Positions 12,740-26,900 of a DNA stretch of 64,000 nt are shown here, piece after piece. The notes below the pieces were generated by a model, which was not told the DNA's origin, did no database searches, and saw only the letters and a program-made list of their open reading frames with translations. The position numbers and the translations under genes were made by a program. The stretch lies in the NCBI RefSeq assembly GCF_040436345.1, contig NC_133223.1, positions 9,218,847-9,282,846 on the forward strand. The letters run 5' to 3'. Every line of letters starts with the position of its first letter. Position 1 is the first letter of the stretch. This DNA is from Pagrus major. Lineage: Eukaryota > Chordata > Actinopteri > Spariformes > Sparidae.

Positions 12740-13030
12740 CTCAGCCAGCTCATCGGTCCAGGGCGGAGGCTGCCTCTCCGTGCCGCTCCACTGGAACTGC
12801 TGCTCCGGTGGCGGACAGTGCACCGCCGGCTCCAGCTTGACTCCGGTTCCGCTTCAGCCCACAGAGGAGAGAGGAGCGCGTCTGTGATGGGTCCCACTCT
12901 GCAGTGGCTGATCGCGGATGAAAGCGTCAGTACCAGAGCCGGCACGGACCCTGACCCTCCCCCCTCCTCTGCATCACGAGGGGCTTCAGCAGTGCTGCGT
13001 TCAGGGACGACGCAGAAATTCAGAATTACA
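12740..13030 (-). promoter_or_regulatory. cacnb4: cacnb4 5' leader and probable promoter region
   Basis: Immediately upstream of the assigned start the sequence becomes clearly GC- and CpG-rich compared with its AT-rich surroundings, up to about 13030. This is as expected for a first exon and CpG-type promoter. No TATA box or transcription start can be assigned with confidence. Confidence 0.5.
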
Positions 13031-13608
13031 ACTTGAGAAGCACATGACTGAACTAATGCATACGTGAGAATATATCCATGTATCATACAGACATAACCTG
13101 CATCCACATAGGCATATGAAAATCATTTTACACTCACCTGTGTTATTTTGTTCATCCTGTAAAATGTTCATTTGCTCATTTTCTTCCAGATTCTCATTGC
13201 TTGTATTTTTCTCTACATCTCCATCATTACTTGCACTACACACAGTCTATAAAGATGGCATCTGAGCATTTGACTCCACACAGTGCTGTGTGTGTGGAGA
13301 GACTAACTGGCTCATCAGCACACCAGACAACAGCTAATAACTCTTGTTGCCTCAGTTTGTATCACAAATAAATAAAATAGGAGTCACGTAAAATACAAAG
13401 CAGGATTTGAGTTTTTGGGAAGTGATGACATTGATTCTGTTAACAATAGAATCTTAACATTATCTTCTTTTTTATTTTCTCTGACCCTGCAGCGTACTCT
13501 GCATTTCAGAATGCACATTATCTCGAAAGGTCTTCGAATGGCTCTTTAATAATTGTACAGGGTTTAAATATAAACAAAGAAAAGTTAAGAAAAAACAATT
13601 TAACATCT

Positions 13609-13957
13609 TAAAGGAGCACTCTGTAGTTTTTTTTTTTGAAGAAATGTTAATGAGAAGAGAAAAATCTAAATAATCAAACTCTCTTTGTTTTCATGACTGA
13701 ATAAACTGAATAAACAAACTGACCTTAAAGGACAACACAGCTTCATACTGTTTCACTTTGTTTATATGTGGCGGACCCTGCCACCTCTCTAGCTTCAAAC
13801 AGTGTTCTGGAACCTTATTTTCCTCTGAGAACAGCTTGTTTATTCAGTTATGGAAAATATACATAATTCTGAGTTTGTATTATTACCTCATTAATATTGT
13901 AAATATTCCAATTCTGAGATTGAATTTCTTCTCCAAAACTACAAAGTGCTCCTTTAA
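13609..13957. mobile_element. MITE with TTAAAGGAGCACT ends, copy 1
   Basis: The left end TTAAAGGAGCACTCTGTAG is the inverted counterpart of the right end CTACAAAGTGCTCCTTTAA. The element is about 350 bp with no ORF of note. Its right half reappears at 54433-54602, confirming a dispersed family. Confidence 0.7.
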
Positions 13958-14037
13958 CTTAGAATTTATTTTGTCCGACAACAAATAAATGTAAAAACAA
14001 CAAAGCTACAAGAACTCTACGTATTGTTCTTAACATA

Positions 14038-14361
14038 TTAAAGGTTCTCTGTGGTACTTCTGTGTTGTGCTGGAAGCCGGTTGCTAAATTAACGTTAGCT
14101 ACTGTTGAAGGACGTGAGAACGTGCATAAAGTCACATCCTTTGCACTGTCGCAGTAAAATCTGACCCGATTCCTTCATAAAGAAATCCACAGTCCAGCAG
14201 CCTTAAACAGCTTCAACACATCGTCCACAGGCTTGTGTAGACAACAGAGAGAGACGAGGAAGGTCTCATTTTTCATGTCATGTTACAATCTGTTCACATA
14301 TGGCCCATAAAAAAGTGATTAATAAATGAAACTGACAAATTGTTACACAGAGCCCCTTTAA
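14038..14361. mobile_element. MITE with TTAAAGGGGCTCTGTGTAAC-type ends
   Basis: The right end (TTGTTACACAGAGCCCCTTTAA) and the left end (TTAAAGGTTCTCTGTGG) are imperfect inverted repeats. A fragment of the same right end occurs inside hacd2 intron 6 at 45215-45282. Confidence 0.6.
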
Positions 14362-17168
14362 AGTTGACCCACTAAATGCTCTCTTGTGTATTTTTACCTC
14401 CTTTTTTATCGGCTAATTTTAAAATTAATAAATTACTAAATAACTATTAATAAACTATAAATAAATAGCTATTTTAATATATGGGGTCAAGCCAGGTTTA
14501 TGTAAATTGGTTGCACTGAGACTATACTTGGTCAGGCTTAAACTGAACTAGTCTAACCCCATCAAATGTTCTGTTATTTATGTAAATACATAATAATAAT
14601 CTCAACCACCAGAATGATGACATCCTGTACAAAGTACAGAGACAACAGAAAGGTGGATAATCAAATTAGGCCTCACAGATGGCTCATTTATTGTAGATAT
14701 AGTTTTGTATGAATGATTAAAATGAGATACTTAAAATGAATCATTTCTGATCTTGGAGTTTACGAGGAGCATTTGAAGGCAGCATGAACTCTCTTTGGCT
14801 GTACTAGCCTGATCCCTTTGGCAAGAGAGTTAAAGCAAATTTATTCTCTTCATGGTATCAAAAAAACCAAGACATCCCTCATAAGAATTGAAAAATGTCC
14901 CACTACAAATACTGTAGGCCAGGGTTAAACTGGTAACTTATAGTTTTATAGTAAAAAGAACATAGTTTAATATATATGGAATATATAATTTATATATTTA
15001 ATATTTATAGTGTTTAATGTACATCTGCAGGCCAACAGACTCTCTTTCTACTGATTTAGCGGTTCGTTCTTCACTTAAAAATAAAACAGACCAGTTTTAT
15101 CTCAGTAAATAAACCAGGACAAACAACAGATGATAAAATCTTCTCAGTCGTCCTCGCCAAACAGAGCTACCAGCTGTGCTGTTTTCAGACAATCCCACTG
15201 CAGGCCTGCAAAAAGCCTTTACACTGTATGCATCCTGGAGAACAGCCTGTGGTGTCTGGCTTTGAACATTTAATTAAAGAAATCAGTTTTTAGCTTCACT
15301 TTGCCACCAGAACAACACTGGCATTTAAAGGATCCCCAGCACAGCTTTCAGAAACTATATAAAGGCCAAGATCAATGAATAAATCATGTCCTCTGGGCGA
15401 TGATCATATCATCGGCTTCTTCATCATGTGCAGGTGGAGATGTGTGCGGGGAATCAGAGAGGCTAATTAGGTGGACAGTTACTATTTTAATCACCTCCCT
15501 ATTAATTGTATAAATGTAATTACTTCAAGGCCTCCGAAGGGAAATATAGATCGAGACCACCCCCAACACAGGTCAATGTTTTTTATTTCAAAGAATATTA
15601 TAGTTTGCTCTGTTACAAAAGCAGTTTTAAAATCCTGGATAAAGGAACTTCTCCTGGAATATTTTACAGAATTATACATATCCAGCGGATACTGAGACTG
15701 AAGTTACTCGCCAAAGTTGCGTCCGTGTCATTCTTTGATTCCTACAGAAAAACAAGGCATCCAGTGGTAAATACATGTTTACAAAGCTAAGGTGCAATGT
15801 CAATGTCACTGACAAACCCAGGTATTTTACATCTAATATACAACGCCTTTAATATGAGGCCGGTAAAGGAACAGTTGTGGCTAAAATTTCAACTACGAAG
15901 CTACTGCAACAGGACTGTAGATTCTATTAGAGCTGCTCCTTTATATATATTAAAACTGAAGAATAAAACAACAGTAAAACATGATGTCTCACTTCTCTCT
16001 CTTCATACAAGCAGCAACTATGATTTTATCTTCTTTAGAATTTTGTTCCACTTATATTTTGCCTGAACAATGAAAGTAAAAGCAGAAGCAAAGTAAGAAT
16101 AATTACACATTCTCCAACCATGTAAATTATACATGTATAATGTCTCAATATATATAAATCAAAGTACAGGCAATGTCGTTGACAATTTTGAAATTTAACA
16201 GCGTGCATTTGCATAAAACATGGACTCTAACAGGTTGGTTAGCACACATGAAGACGAGAGGCAGGAAGGTACAGACGTAATAATCATGAACAGACGCAGT
16301 GTTTCATCAGATTAATAGACACACAAACAGATGCAGCTAACCATTTCTCAGTTCACCCTAAAATCTGATGATCCTTATGAAAAATCAATGTCATTTTACA
16401 ATGATGAAGAACCTATTATGGATAAGCCCTCAAACACATACGTACGCAAGACACACGTACGTATGCAGAAAACAAATATGTGCACACATACACACAAACA
16501 CACACACAAAGACGTCATCTTAAATATCTCAAATGCAACCACAGAATGCATTACAAGGCAGTGAGTTTATGGGAAAGTTGTTGTTGAACCATTACACAAA
16601 TAGAAGTGTTAACATACATATTTGATAGTTGAAAATATAGTTTGTACTTTAGAAGTTCTGTTCAAAACATCGATCAGCTACAGTGATGGATGCTGGTGAA
16701 GAAGAGAGAAAAAAAAAAACGCAGCTCCTGCCTTTGAGAGAACTGCACACTTTGTCCTGAAGCGAGCACCCACACACTGAATAAGTGCAGACCGTGCAGA
16801 AACATGAGCTCTCACAACAAGATTCACCGACAGACTTAAAAACAAGACGGCAATTAAAAACTAAAAGGAAAACAAAACATTTGGGCCATGTTCACAATAA
16901 TGCAGATACATCTGAAAATGCCACCAAGGGGTTAAGTGGGGTTCAATCTACACTAGCTGGTGCACTAGCCTATCATGCAAGTCCCAAAGAATGAACTACA
17001 ATGTGAGTTTGCAATTTAATTTACATATTTTACTGGATTTGTTTTCAGCTTGCAATGTTTTTCAGTTATCAGTCTCACAAGCACCTGACAGATCAATACA
17101 GCTGTCTAAACCAGCTGTGCACAGGCTCACGTTTCAACTGCTTTTTACATGCTGCTATTTTAGTCCAC

Positions 17169-17917
17169 TTTATTTCTCTGTGCATGTTAAGACACTGGTC
17201 TTGTTTTACGCTATATGGGCTGCAAATCCTTCTAGTGCACAACAGTGCTGTGGCTGAAGGTCTCCAGTGTGGACAATGACAGGTGATGTGCTGCTTTTGC
17301 TACATGGCCGGTGTAGACAAGGTAGTGTGAGAAGAAGGCCACCATGGAGAGAAAAGAAAGCGTTTTTTCACATTTATCTACATTAATGAGGACATGGCCT
17401 TACCGTCTGTTACCACCGAGATGTGCGTGAATTCTTTGAAGGGGGTCAATGCAAAAATATGGGAGTAGAATTGTGTTGTGGTATGCTAATTTCTTCAGAA
17501 AAAGACTGCTCTTTACATGGCCCTGCATTGGTGAACAACTCTTCTTCTGTGATGACCTGTGACGTCTGTGAAGACCAGCGCTGCGTTCACTGTCAGCCAG
17601 GAGAAAAGAAGTGAGGACAGGAGAGAATTCCTGACGCCATGTTTAGCCTCACGTATAGTAGCCGAGGCAATGCACACAGAGAGAGTCCTGACTCAGATGA
17701 ACAACAGTCCTGCGTTACATACACACCTCAGTTATTTCAACCCTCGGGGGGTGTGTTCGATTCAGCTCATCAGGCACAAAAACTGTCTCAAGGAATGTCC
17801 CCAAAGCAATACCACACAAACAAAAACACTCGCACAATGTAGGCCATATCAACACACCACTGGAAAGGGAAATATCTGGAGGATGTATTCATCTCAGGTC
17901 TGATGTCAGTGGGAGTT
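17169..17917 (-). other. stam2: stam2 3'UTR with candidate poly(A) signal
   Basis: After the stam2 stop codon the minus strand has no further coding sequence. An AATAAA hexamer (TTTATT on the plus strand) at 17169-17174 would give a 3'UTR of roughly 750 bases. Another AATAAA lies farther on, at 15592-15597. Which site is used cannot be decided from sequence alone. Confidence 0.4.
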
Positions 17918-20900
17918 TTACAGCAAAGGCTGCTGATAATACGCTGCCTGCTGCTGTTGAGGAGCCTGGTGAGGGGGAGCAGCCATGGGATAGGATACAG
18001 GTGGCATGTTGGAGTTGTGATAGGTCGACATGTCCATGGCCACGCCCGCCTGGGGTGGGTAATGAGCTCCTGCAGCTTGGTTCATGTACTGAGCGTTCAT
18101 ACCACTGCTGTGAAGAAAATACAGATGTGATGCTTAGTACCAACAACAAACATGGAAACTGAGGATCAACATGTAAAAATTACAGTCTCATATTTACATG
18201 TAGCAAATACATTTAAAAGGTGCAATACGTAGGAACATTCACACTCCAAACAAATAGGAGGCAGAATATCACCAGACACCAACTGCTAACTGCTGCCAGA
18301 ACGTCAAAACTGCTTTTTCTTCCCATTCTTACATATCGCACCTTTAAATACATCCTCTTGGATCTCTCTCAAGATCTTTGTAGATCTCCAATGTAGAACA
18401 AAATCTTTGACACAATGGCAAAAGGTAATAAATTCAAAACCATAAACAAGAAAAAAAATTACAACACAATCCAGGGCTGGTCGATGGCTCAATACAACCC
18501 TCTTAGCTCTTGTAGTGAATCCTCTTGTGATCATATGATTATGTCTTGTTATCTTTTACAAAATGTGGTCACGTTCCAGTTTATTCAAGCTCATTGTAAC
18601 TAAATGAGCTGTTAAATGTTTTTGTTTTTATGTTTGGGACTTTTACATAAAGTTTTATTCTGGTGTAACAGTTCAGCAAACACAGATCACATTTAATGGG
18701 TGATTTGCAAACATTGCAACAACCGGATATATATTGTATATTGAAAAATGATTTTATTACATATAATGATATCAATATCAGCCAAATCACCCAGCTCTAA
18801 TACAGTCTATTACAGAAAGTCTATTTGAAAGCTAGTCAGTTTGCGCATGCTGTGACTTTCTCTGGGAAACACTCCAAGGACAAATATGATGAGGATCAGC
18901 CAAAATAATCAGTGTTGACGAACAAGGTACTTGTACACCACTCATCCGTCTGTTTTCCCTGCTTATCTGCTTTGATCTTTTTTTGGATACGAGACAAAAA
19001 AAACAACTTTTACTGTCTAAGAAAAAAGAAAGCTGAATATGCAGAGAAGTGGTGAGAGCAACTGTACTTTAAGGCAATCTGCTTTTGTACCACCAAGTCT
19101 TCTCACTGGGGACTACTTTAGATTTCTTGCATGTTAAAAGTGCACTACACAAGTTTTGCAAAAGTGAAACGCTTTATAAACCATTTATTAAGCAAGTGTA
19201 AAAGTTTATAAACATAATGGCCATCCAGATAATGTTTATAGATACAATTGCCTTATAAATGGTTTGTATAGCATTGTTGTTTGTCAGCAGTGAAATAACT
19301 CCTAACTAAAGTTAAATAACTATAAATTTTTTTTTTTTATTTTTGATAAAATGCTTTCTATCAAATCATATCTGTCTACCATTTTATTGTATACCTTTTT
19401 CTAATCTTTTAGTGAAAATATTTTAGCAGTGCTAATGTCAGGACTCTCTGTTTTCTAACTGCCTAATATTCAAAGCTAGTAGCTCATTAAAGCCAAAGAC
19501 CTGAGGTATCGAGCCACCTTTATTAGTCACATGACGTGAGCCTTGTCATTACTTGTCTAGGAGTGTCTACAGAGTACTCTGACAGCCTTACAGGTCCTGT
19601 TTACAGTGGCAGGGCTATTGTCTTACCTCATGTAGGGCGGCTGAGCAGCCTGGCTGCTAGGTGGGGCTGAGACGTTGGGTGGCATTGAGTGCAGGGATGC
19701 AGGCGGGTCGTTGGGCAGAGTGTAGGGCTGAGCAGGAGGAACCTGGGGCATCCCTGCAGGCAGGTAAGGAGCGCCAGCTGGGCCGAGGTAGCCCTAAACA
19801 CACCAAAAGGAGCACTGCAGTTAAGCTTTAATAACTGCTGAGAGCATAAATATCATAATTCCCCATCAATAAAAATAGTGTGCTGTCACTACTTCACCAG
19901 TCAACTCGGGGCTTTAGTAACAGTTGGCAAAAATAACATCTTCTCTGAACTAACTCATGAGGAATAGACATAAATAGCCAGACTGTAGATGATGTTGCAC
20001 TTACAACACAAACATTTAAAAAATAAAAGTTCACAACAAATGTTATAGAAGTTGCATGTTAAACGAGCGGATGCAAGTTTCTGAGCTCATAAATTCAGAG
20101 AGTTTCCTTCTCTCTCCTCAGAAAGTTAATATCATGTCTGCCCCAGGCTGACCTGAGCAACGCTAATAAAAGAGATGTCCATCACTGAATGTTATGCCTC
20201 CAGAACAGGTCTGGCAACTGGGAGTTAGACAGAGAATGTGAGATGTAAAACACCAGGCCGTTGGATGAATTAATTACCAACTATTCCTGTAAGTCAGGAA
20301 GTGTTGCTGCATATTTTTTCACACTTTATTCAAATTATGAGGAAGAGCACCAGTTTAGAAAATATATGCTAGCTGTTGTAGAATATTATATACAGTAAAC
20401 TATGAAAAGTATTTACTTTTATAATTTGAAGTGCTTATGTGCAAAATCCTTGCTTTTGCAGGTGCAACAACAACAACCTGCTAGGCAGTTTCACAATAGT
20501 CTGCAAAAAAAATGATGAAGGGCAAAAAAGAAAGAAAAAAGACATGCAGCACTTCAGTGTGGGCCTGGCCAGTGATGTGGACATTTTTCTAAATCTCGGG
20601 GGAGAGACAGTGACATCAATCACTACAGAGAAAACAGCCACTGCCAAGAAAAGCCAGGCTGCCTGCGACTCTCCAGGGAGGAAAAAAAGGCTGACTGAAT
20701 GTCAAGCTACCAGGACGAGTACAAAAAGCAAGAAAATCAACTGCTTTACTGGCCAAATATATCACACGAGGAAAGGATGTGAGAAATAAAACAGGAGACT
20801 AATAGCAAGGTATAATCATATGACTGCTCTGAATGATTTTCCTCAACATTAGTCCTCCGTTGTCTCCATAAAAACATAAATCATCACATCAATAGATCAA

Positions 20901-23900
20901 TAGAATCTATAGGAGTCTGCTGCTTGTAGGTGGGCACACTGGTAGTTAACACAGTTCCTCTTTTACACAGAAAATATTCAGCCTTTACTGCTCTGAACTG
21001 AGAGCCAACCTCTGGCCAAAACCATCCTTAAATTATGTATGACTTGGTGCTGCTTTTTATTGATGTGGAACACATCACAGAGCAGATTTCACCTACAAGC
21101 AGTTCACCTACAAGAAGCCTGAGTGATGCGATTTAAAGTTGTCCAAGTAAACATGAATTCAGTTTTATTCATTTCAGAGAGAAATTAAGCAGCTTCATTT
21201 GCTGACCTTAATTTGCCATTACAGCAGTCATTAAGACTACGGACATACTTTACAATTAGCTAAAGTTCCCATGAACCAATAGTATCACTGTTCAACCTTT
21301 TATCCGAAGAGTCAAACTGAATTATAGTCAAATTCATCTGAACTTGGTTTACTGTATGTTTCGTCTCTTTTTGGCAAATAAATTACACTCAAAATACAAG
21401 TGTAGGGAGAAGAACAACAGTGGGACAAAATATCGTTACAGTAATATATCGCTTTACTTCCTTTTGAGATACAATTATCGATACACTGGCGCCAAATAGC
21501 AATATTTTTATTAAAACTTGCAGCACTCTAAACAGATTCCCCTGCCAATTCGACTTACCAGCAAAAAAGCTTTCAAGTCGAAAGGCTGGACCCACTTTGT
21601 TCTTTTATATAGGTCAGTCTTTATCTATTTTGTTTGTCCCATCAATGTTGTAAAAGGCTATCTGGTGAAAATAAAGTAAAGGCACCTGAATCGTTATCCT
21701 GCTGTGCAAGGCCCAACATCTGTGCTGGATTATTCACACATTATTACTATTATATGGGTATTATTAGCGCAATATCAATAATTAATTTTCTAATATCAGG
21801 GTTATCGTCAAGATCAGTATATTGAGACATCCACAAAGGTGTAGACATTATCAGTACATTAGCTAAGCTGCTAGCAATCCAGTCTAAAGAGCCGAGTTAT
21901 GAAGGGGGATGACTGTTGTTTTGTACTCCATCTTTTGTCCTTTTCATTTGTTTGTGTGCTGCTGCTTTTTGATTGATTTATTGATTGACTGATTGATTCA
22001 GACAGGCTCGTAGTTTTAACACTCAATGTTGCAAAGCTACTTGAATAAAATGTTTAGGTATCAATGCTAAACACAAGATGAAATGGTTGTTAAGGAGAGA
22101 GTTTGGGAAGCACAGTTTTCTGACCTGCATGGGTACAGCTGAGCCGGCTGGTGCGTACTGCGGCTGCATCTTGGAGTAGGCCGAGTAGAAGGGAGCCTCG
22201 TTCATGAGCTTGTTGTAAAGCTCCAGGGCCTCCAGAACTTTAACATTCAACTCTGACAACTCCGAGTGTTTCCTACAACAAAGAGAGAAACATCTATTTT
22301 ACAAGGATCTTTTTCAGTTTTAGAACAGTCCACCTGGTCTAAAGATTGTCCTCTGTAGCCTGACAAACAGACAGCTGAGGCACAAGCATCGCTATCTTTA
22401 TCCTAAACTTCACTGAAGCAGAAATAGATGTTAGATAATCTCACACACAGCTGGGCCGTTAATGAATCAGTCATAATAATTCTGATAAATTGAAGTCTAC
22501 ATCTTTAACACGTTACCTGTCAATCTCCTGCAGCTTCTCATCAATCATAGGGTTCATCTGTTCACAAGCACCTGTTCAGATATTTAGTTAGAGAGGGAAA
22601 CAGAAACAGAAACAGAAACAGAGTTAGAACATAACAGACTGACTGCAGTCGTCACTGGCACAGCAACTAGATTTACACCAGCATTAATGTTTATACCCTC
22701 CAGCTGGATCAGCTCTGGGGAGTCAGGAGCCGGATCTGCAGGATCTGCATTCTGCAGCAGTGCCAGTGTTCTGTCCATCTTCCCCTGCAGAGAGAGGAGA
22801 GCAGGTTGGTAGACTGATTCAGGTGATGTGGATGAGGTGATGGTTATAAATATGCACTGAGGAAATGTAGTACCTCGTCAATGAAGATGGGCTCAGGCTC
22901 AACTTTGGTTTCTATGGTCGTCTCTTCAGGACTGGTTGTCTTTTCAACATAAGCCACTGTGGAGGAAAAGGTTTAATTTTATTAGCAGTACTTAAAAAAA
23001 TGATTTGCTCCTGTTTATATCAAATAGCTGAAGAGCACAGAGGCTGGTATGCTTTCTTTAAAAGGGTACAAAACATAGGTCAGACAAACCAGCGCAATGT
23101 TCACTTTGAGATTCAACAGAAAGACCAACCTGGTTCTGGCTCAGCATTCAGATTGGTTGTGACAAAGTTGGAGGGGAAAAGACCCACTCCTCTGTGGTTC
23201 TCTCCTTTCCACCAGTTTGGATCACTAGAAAACAAGCATCAAACAGGAACAATAAGCTCATCAGCTGCCAAACAAGTCATCTTTTCAGAATTCAAGTCTT
23301 TGAGCGTGTTCCTTTCTTTATTTGTAGGACAGACTTTGCCACGCTGTTAAGACATGAAGCTACATTTTTTATTGTAAATTTGGATATAAATCAGGAAGGG
23401 TGTAAGAACTAAAGTGACTCTTTCAAGCTAGCAAAAGCATAAATTATTCTACAGCTGAATGGCAGCTGTTTGCCTTATGATGATTGGTGTGGGGAAGTCA
23501 GAATTTTTAACAGGTCCCACAAAAAAAAAATTATATATATTAGGGCTGTTAACGAATATTCTATATTTGATTATATAAATCAAATTGTAAAAAAACAAAA
23601 CAACAAATACAAGATATGCGATCGTGAAAATGAATATTTGATTTCTACAGCTGTGCTGCACTGAATGTACTGCAAGAGCAACAGGAGTAACTTAAAGTCA
23701 CTTCTACTGATTGAAAATGAAATGTGGGTCAAGCTGAGCGAGAGAGAGCAAGAGAGAGCGAGAGAGTGAGAGAGAGAGAGAGAGAGAGTGAGAGAGAGGG
23801 AGAGAGATTTTAAGTTTTACAGTATTGGACAGTTTAATTATGTTTTCTTCTGTGCCTGTTGGTTGGCTTTTCAAGCAGGATTACACAAAAACTACTGAAC

Positions 23901-26900
23901 ATACTGCCACTAAACTTGAATGGAGGATGGGTCTCATCCCAGAATAGACCCCATTAACTTAAGATAAATGGACGAATAATTTTTTTTCTCACTCTCTTTA
24001 ACATTGTGAGAGGGTATTTTTCAACATTTCCATTAATCCTCATGGATTTGGCCATGGATGTTGAAGAAAAAAAAGGTGTATTTAGGTGGCTGTATGTATG
24101 AGTGAGGACAATTTAATGCAGACTCTAGATATGGGGAGCTCAAATCATGGTTAAGCGGTTATGGGTGCTTGTATGCTCAATATACACCAACTTATTCTAA
24201 CTGCACCTCTAAATTTGCATGTTCAAATACCCGACGAAATTAAACCAAGCACACAAACTGTGTAAATATATCCATTATTAAAAGTTCTGAGAGATTATTA
24301 GGAACTAGATTCATACTTCTGGTTGCCTCTTTGACACACTGTACCCCGGGACATTATAAGATTTATAGGGTTTATTGCACAAGTGTTGTATAAAACAACG
24401 CGTAGCTGAAGACTACATTAAATTTGATATGAAGCCCGTCTGCATTTCATAATCTGACAATGTCACTGCTTTGAACTAAACTGATTAGAAAGTCTGCAAC
24501 ACTAGCGTTTTAAGGATATAAAGTAGCTGATTCAAGGTTGGAGGTGTCATCAAACACTAACCTGTCATCTAAAACCAGAATAAGTTCTCCAGTTTTGAAG
24601 GTCAGCTCATTGTCTTCAGCAGCCTCAAAGTCGTACAGCGCTCGCACCTTCCGGACCTCCTGCCCTCCGCCACCGTTGGTGTAGCTCGGGGGGTCGGAGG
24701 TCGCAGTCAGGGGTCGTGTCTCCGCCTGCTGCTTCTGCTCCTGTAGGGACAGCTCGATGGCTGAGAGAGGAGAGGAGAGGAGAGTCAAATTTCCAGCACA
24801 TGGGCTTGGCTCAGTCACAGGATTAATGTATTCCTTTTATTCCAGAATACAAATAGCTCTTAGAAGACCGCTTAAATGTGAGATGAAAATAATCAATAAT
24901 GCAGTCAACAAAACAACTTTTTAATGCATGAGAACATAAAATTCTTAAATAATGAATTTAACTTGAATCCTCATCGAAAATATGAGTGTTTTTCTGAGAA
25001 TATTGGTATAAACACATATCAATAAACCTTAAACAAACACAATAGTTGGAAATAATGCATCTGCTGTAGAGAATAATGCAGATAACAACAGATGAAGTGC
25101 ACTTATGATGGTGTGTGGAGCTGAATGGTGGCGCCTCACTTTACCTTTGGCCAGGTTGTCATCATCTGATGCTTTACTCACAGCAGGTGTGTTGACCTTT
25201 ACGGTGGAGCCCTGCAGTCAATATAGAAAGATAAGGTCATGGCTGTGTGTGTGTTGGGGTTGTATACATACAGGAGGGAGAGAAAACTGATTAGTGACAG
25301 TGACTGTAATGCCACCTGCAGTTCATGTTGGGTACTACATGTTGCTCAGAGATGCGCTCTCCCCTTCAGACACTGTCTCACTTTCTCTCATCTGAGGTGA
25401 CCCGAGGCCGCTCTCTGACACAGCAATGAGGTCAAAGTGGACAAAACAGGTCAACTGGATGTTGTTGCCATTGCTACACAGCAACTCTTCACACCCACAT
25501 ATTCATAGTGGATGAACTAATGCTTAATACTGGCAGCTGGTGAACCAGAAAGTATTACAGAAGCTGCTCCATTGTCTCTTTTACACACGCGATGCATAAG
25601 AAAATTCTAACATGCAGACATGCAGAATTCTCTCAGTTATGGAAATTAAACTTTTACGGTACAGTGGTAAAAGAGTGTTGCTCTGGTTAATAGTGTGCTT
25701 CGTGAACAGTATACAAGAAACAACTGATGCAAGTTTAATAAAAACACAACAGGTCAAACAAGCTAGAGCAAATTCAAGCAAGTCAAACTCAAACAGAGCA
25801 GAACGAAGAAAAAAATCTACCTCATTAATAGTTTAGTCTTTAGTTGTAAAGCAAGTAAAACACAAATGGGCCTGCATTCAGGCTCTAGAGCCTGTAAAAG
25901 TTGGGAAACAGCTACACATATACAGCAAATATATCTGAGCAAACACACGGTGGAGAATCCCTCAGACTTCTAGTCAAAAAGATTTTTGTATGTTAAATAA
26001 CAAGTGCAAGGAAGTGCATCAAGTGCAAATAACTTAATCACACTGGTAATAATCAGTATCTTAAAGAACACTGTAAAATACACACTAATATTACACTGAC
26101 TGAGGGGGACAGGTAAGGCTACAAGTAACAGGTGTAGGGAAGCAAATACAAGTCAGGTTTGATAACCATGTGAGCAATAACATGCTAAAGTTAACAACAG
26201 TAGTTTATATGTAAATACACCGATCAAAGAATGAATAATTTCCTTATTAATACACACACGGAAAATATATACTTAAATTGTTCAACATCTTACAATGAAA
26301 ACAGCTAAAAGGAATGTGATCTATGGTGCACCCAAAAAGCTGGAGACCAGCAGGGTGCCAGTTAGTGCCTGATGGGTGGAGATTTCATTCCATTTCAAAC
26401 TGGCACACAAATGTTCACATTTTGCTTGTGCTTACTTTAACCAACAGACTGTGGACGAGAAAACAAAATGCTTTGTATACCAACAGAGAGGTACACGAGA
26501 AGGACTGTAAAACTCTGTAAAAAAAGCTGTTTCACATGTCATGTTCACATGTGCCAGTACCAGCTGTACTTTCTCACTCTCTCTTCTCTACAACAGCGAG
26601 CTGACACACACACACACACACGTACATTATTAACAAGTCCAAACCTAAAGAGAGAAAAAAAAAATATATATATTTCTAAAAAAAAGTGTGATATTTGATG
26701 TTTACCACAGTCTTTCGGCTGTTCGCCTGCTGCTAGCCAAAAAGAGATGCATCTCGTTATCATGATAAAACCTTTACATTTATCTTTTAATAAAAAATAA
26801 AATAAAATAAAAATGTCAAGCCCTCAATGTGTCTATTTTTCCCCATGGTGTCGAAATTATATCAAACAGATATTTTTCAAGTTTTCGCACCAAGGTTAGA

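Larger units (their letters stand above)
13031..17168. other. cacnb4-stam2 intergenic spacer
   Basis: Between the 5' region of cacnb4 and the candidate end of the stam2 3'UTR I see no coding exon. The sequence is AT-rich and holds two MITEs (13609 and 14038). Short ORFs around 15470-16070 have no recognisable protein features. If stam2 uses a more distal poly(A) site, part of 15500-17168 would be its 3'UTR. Confidence 0.55.

Noticed and set aside
12478..13036. Plus-strand ORFs with long poly-Arg or poly-Glu runs
   Set aside because: They are produced by the GAA trinucleotide tract and by sequence opposite cacnb4 exon 1. No independent coding evidence.
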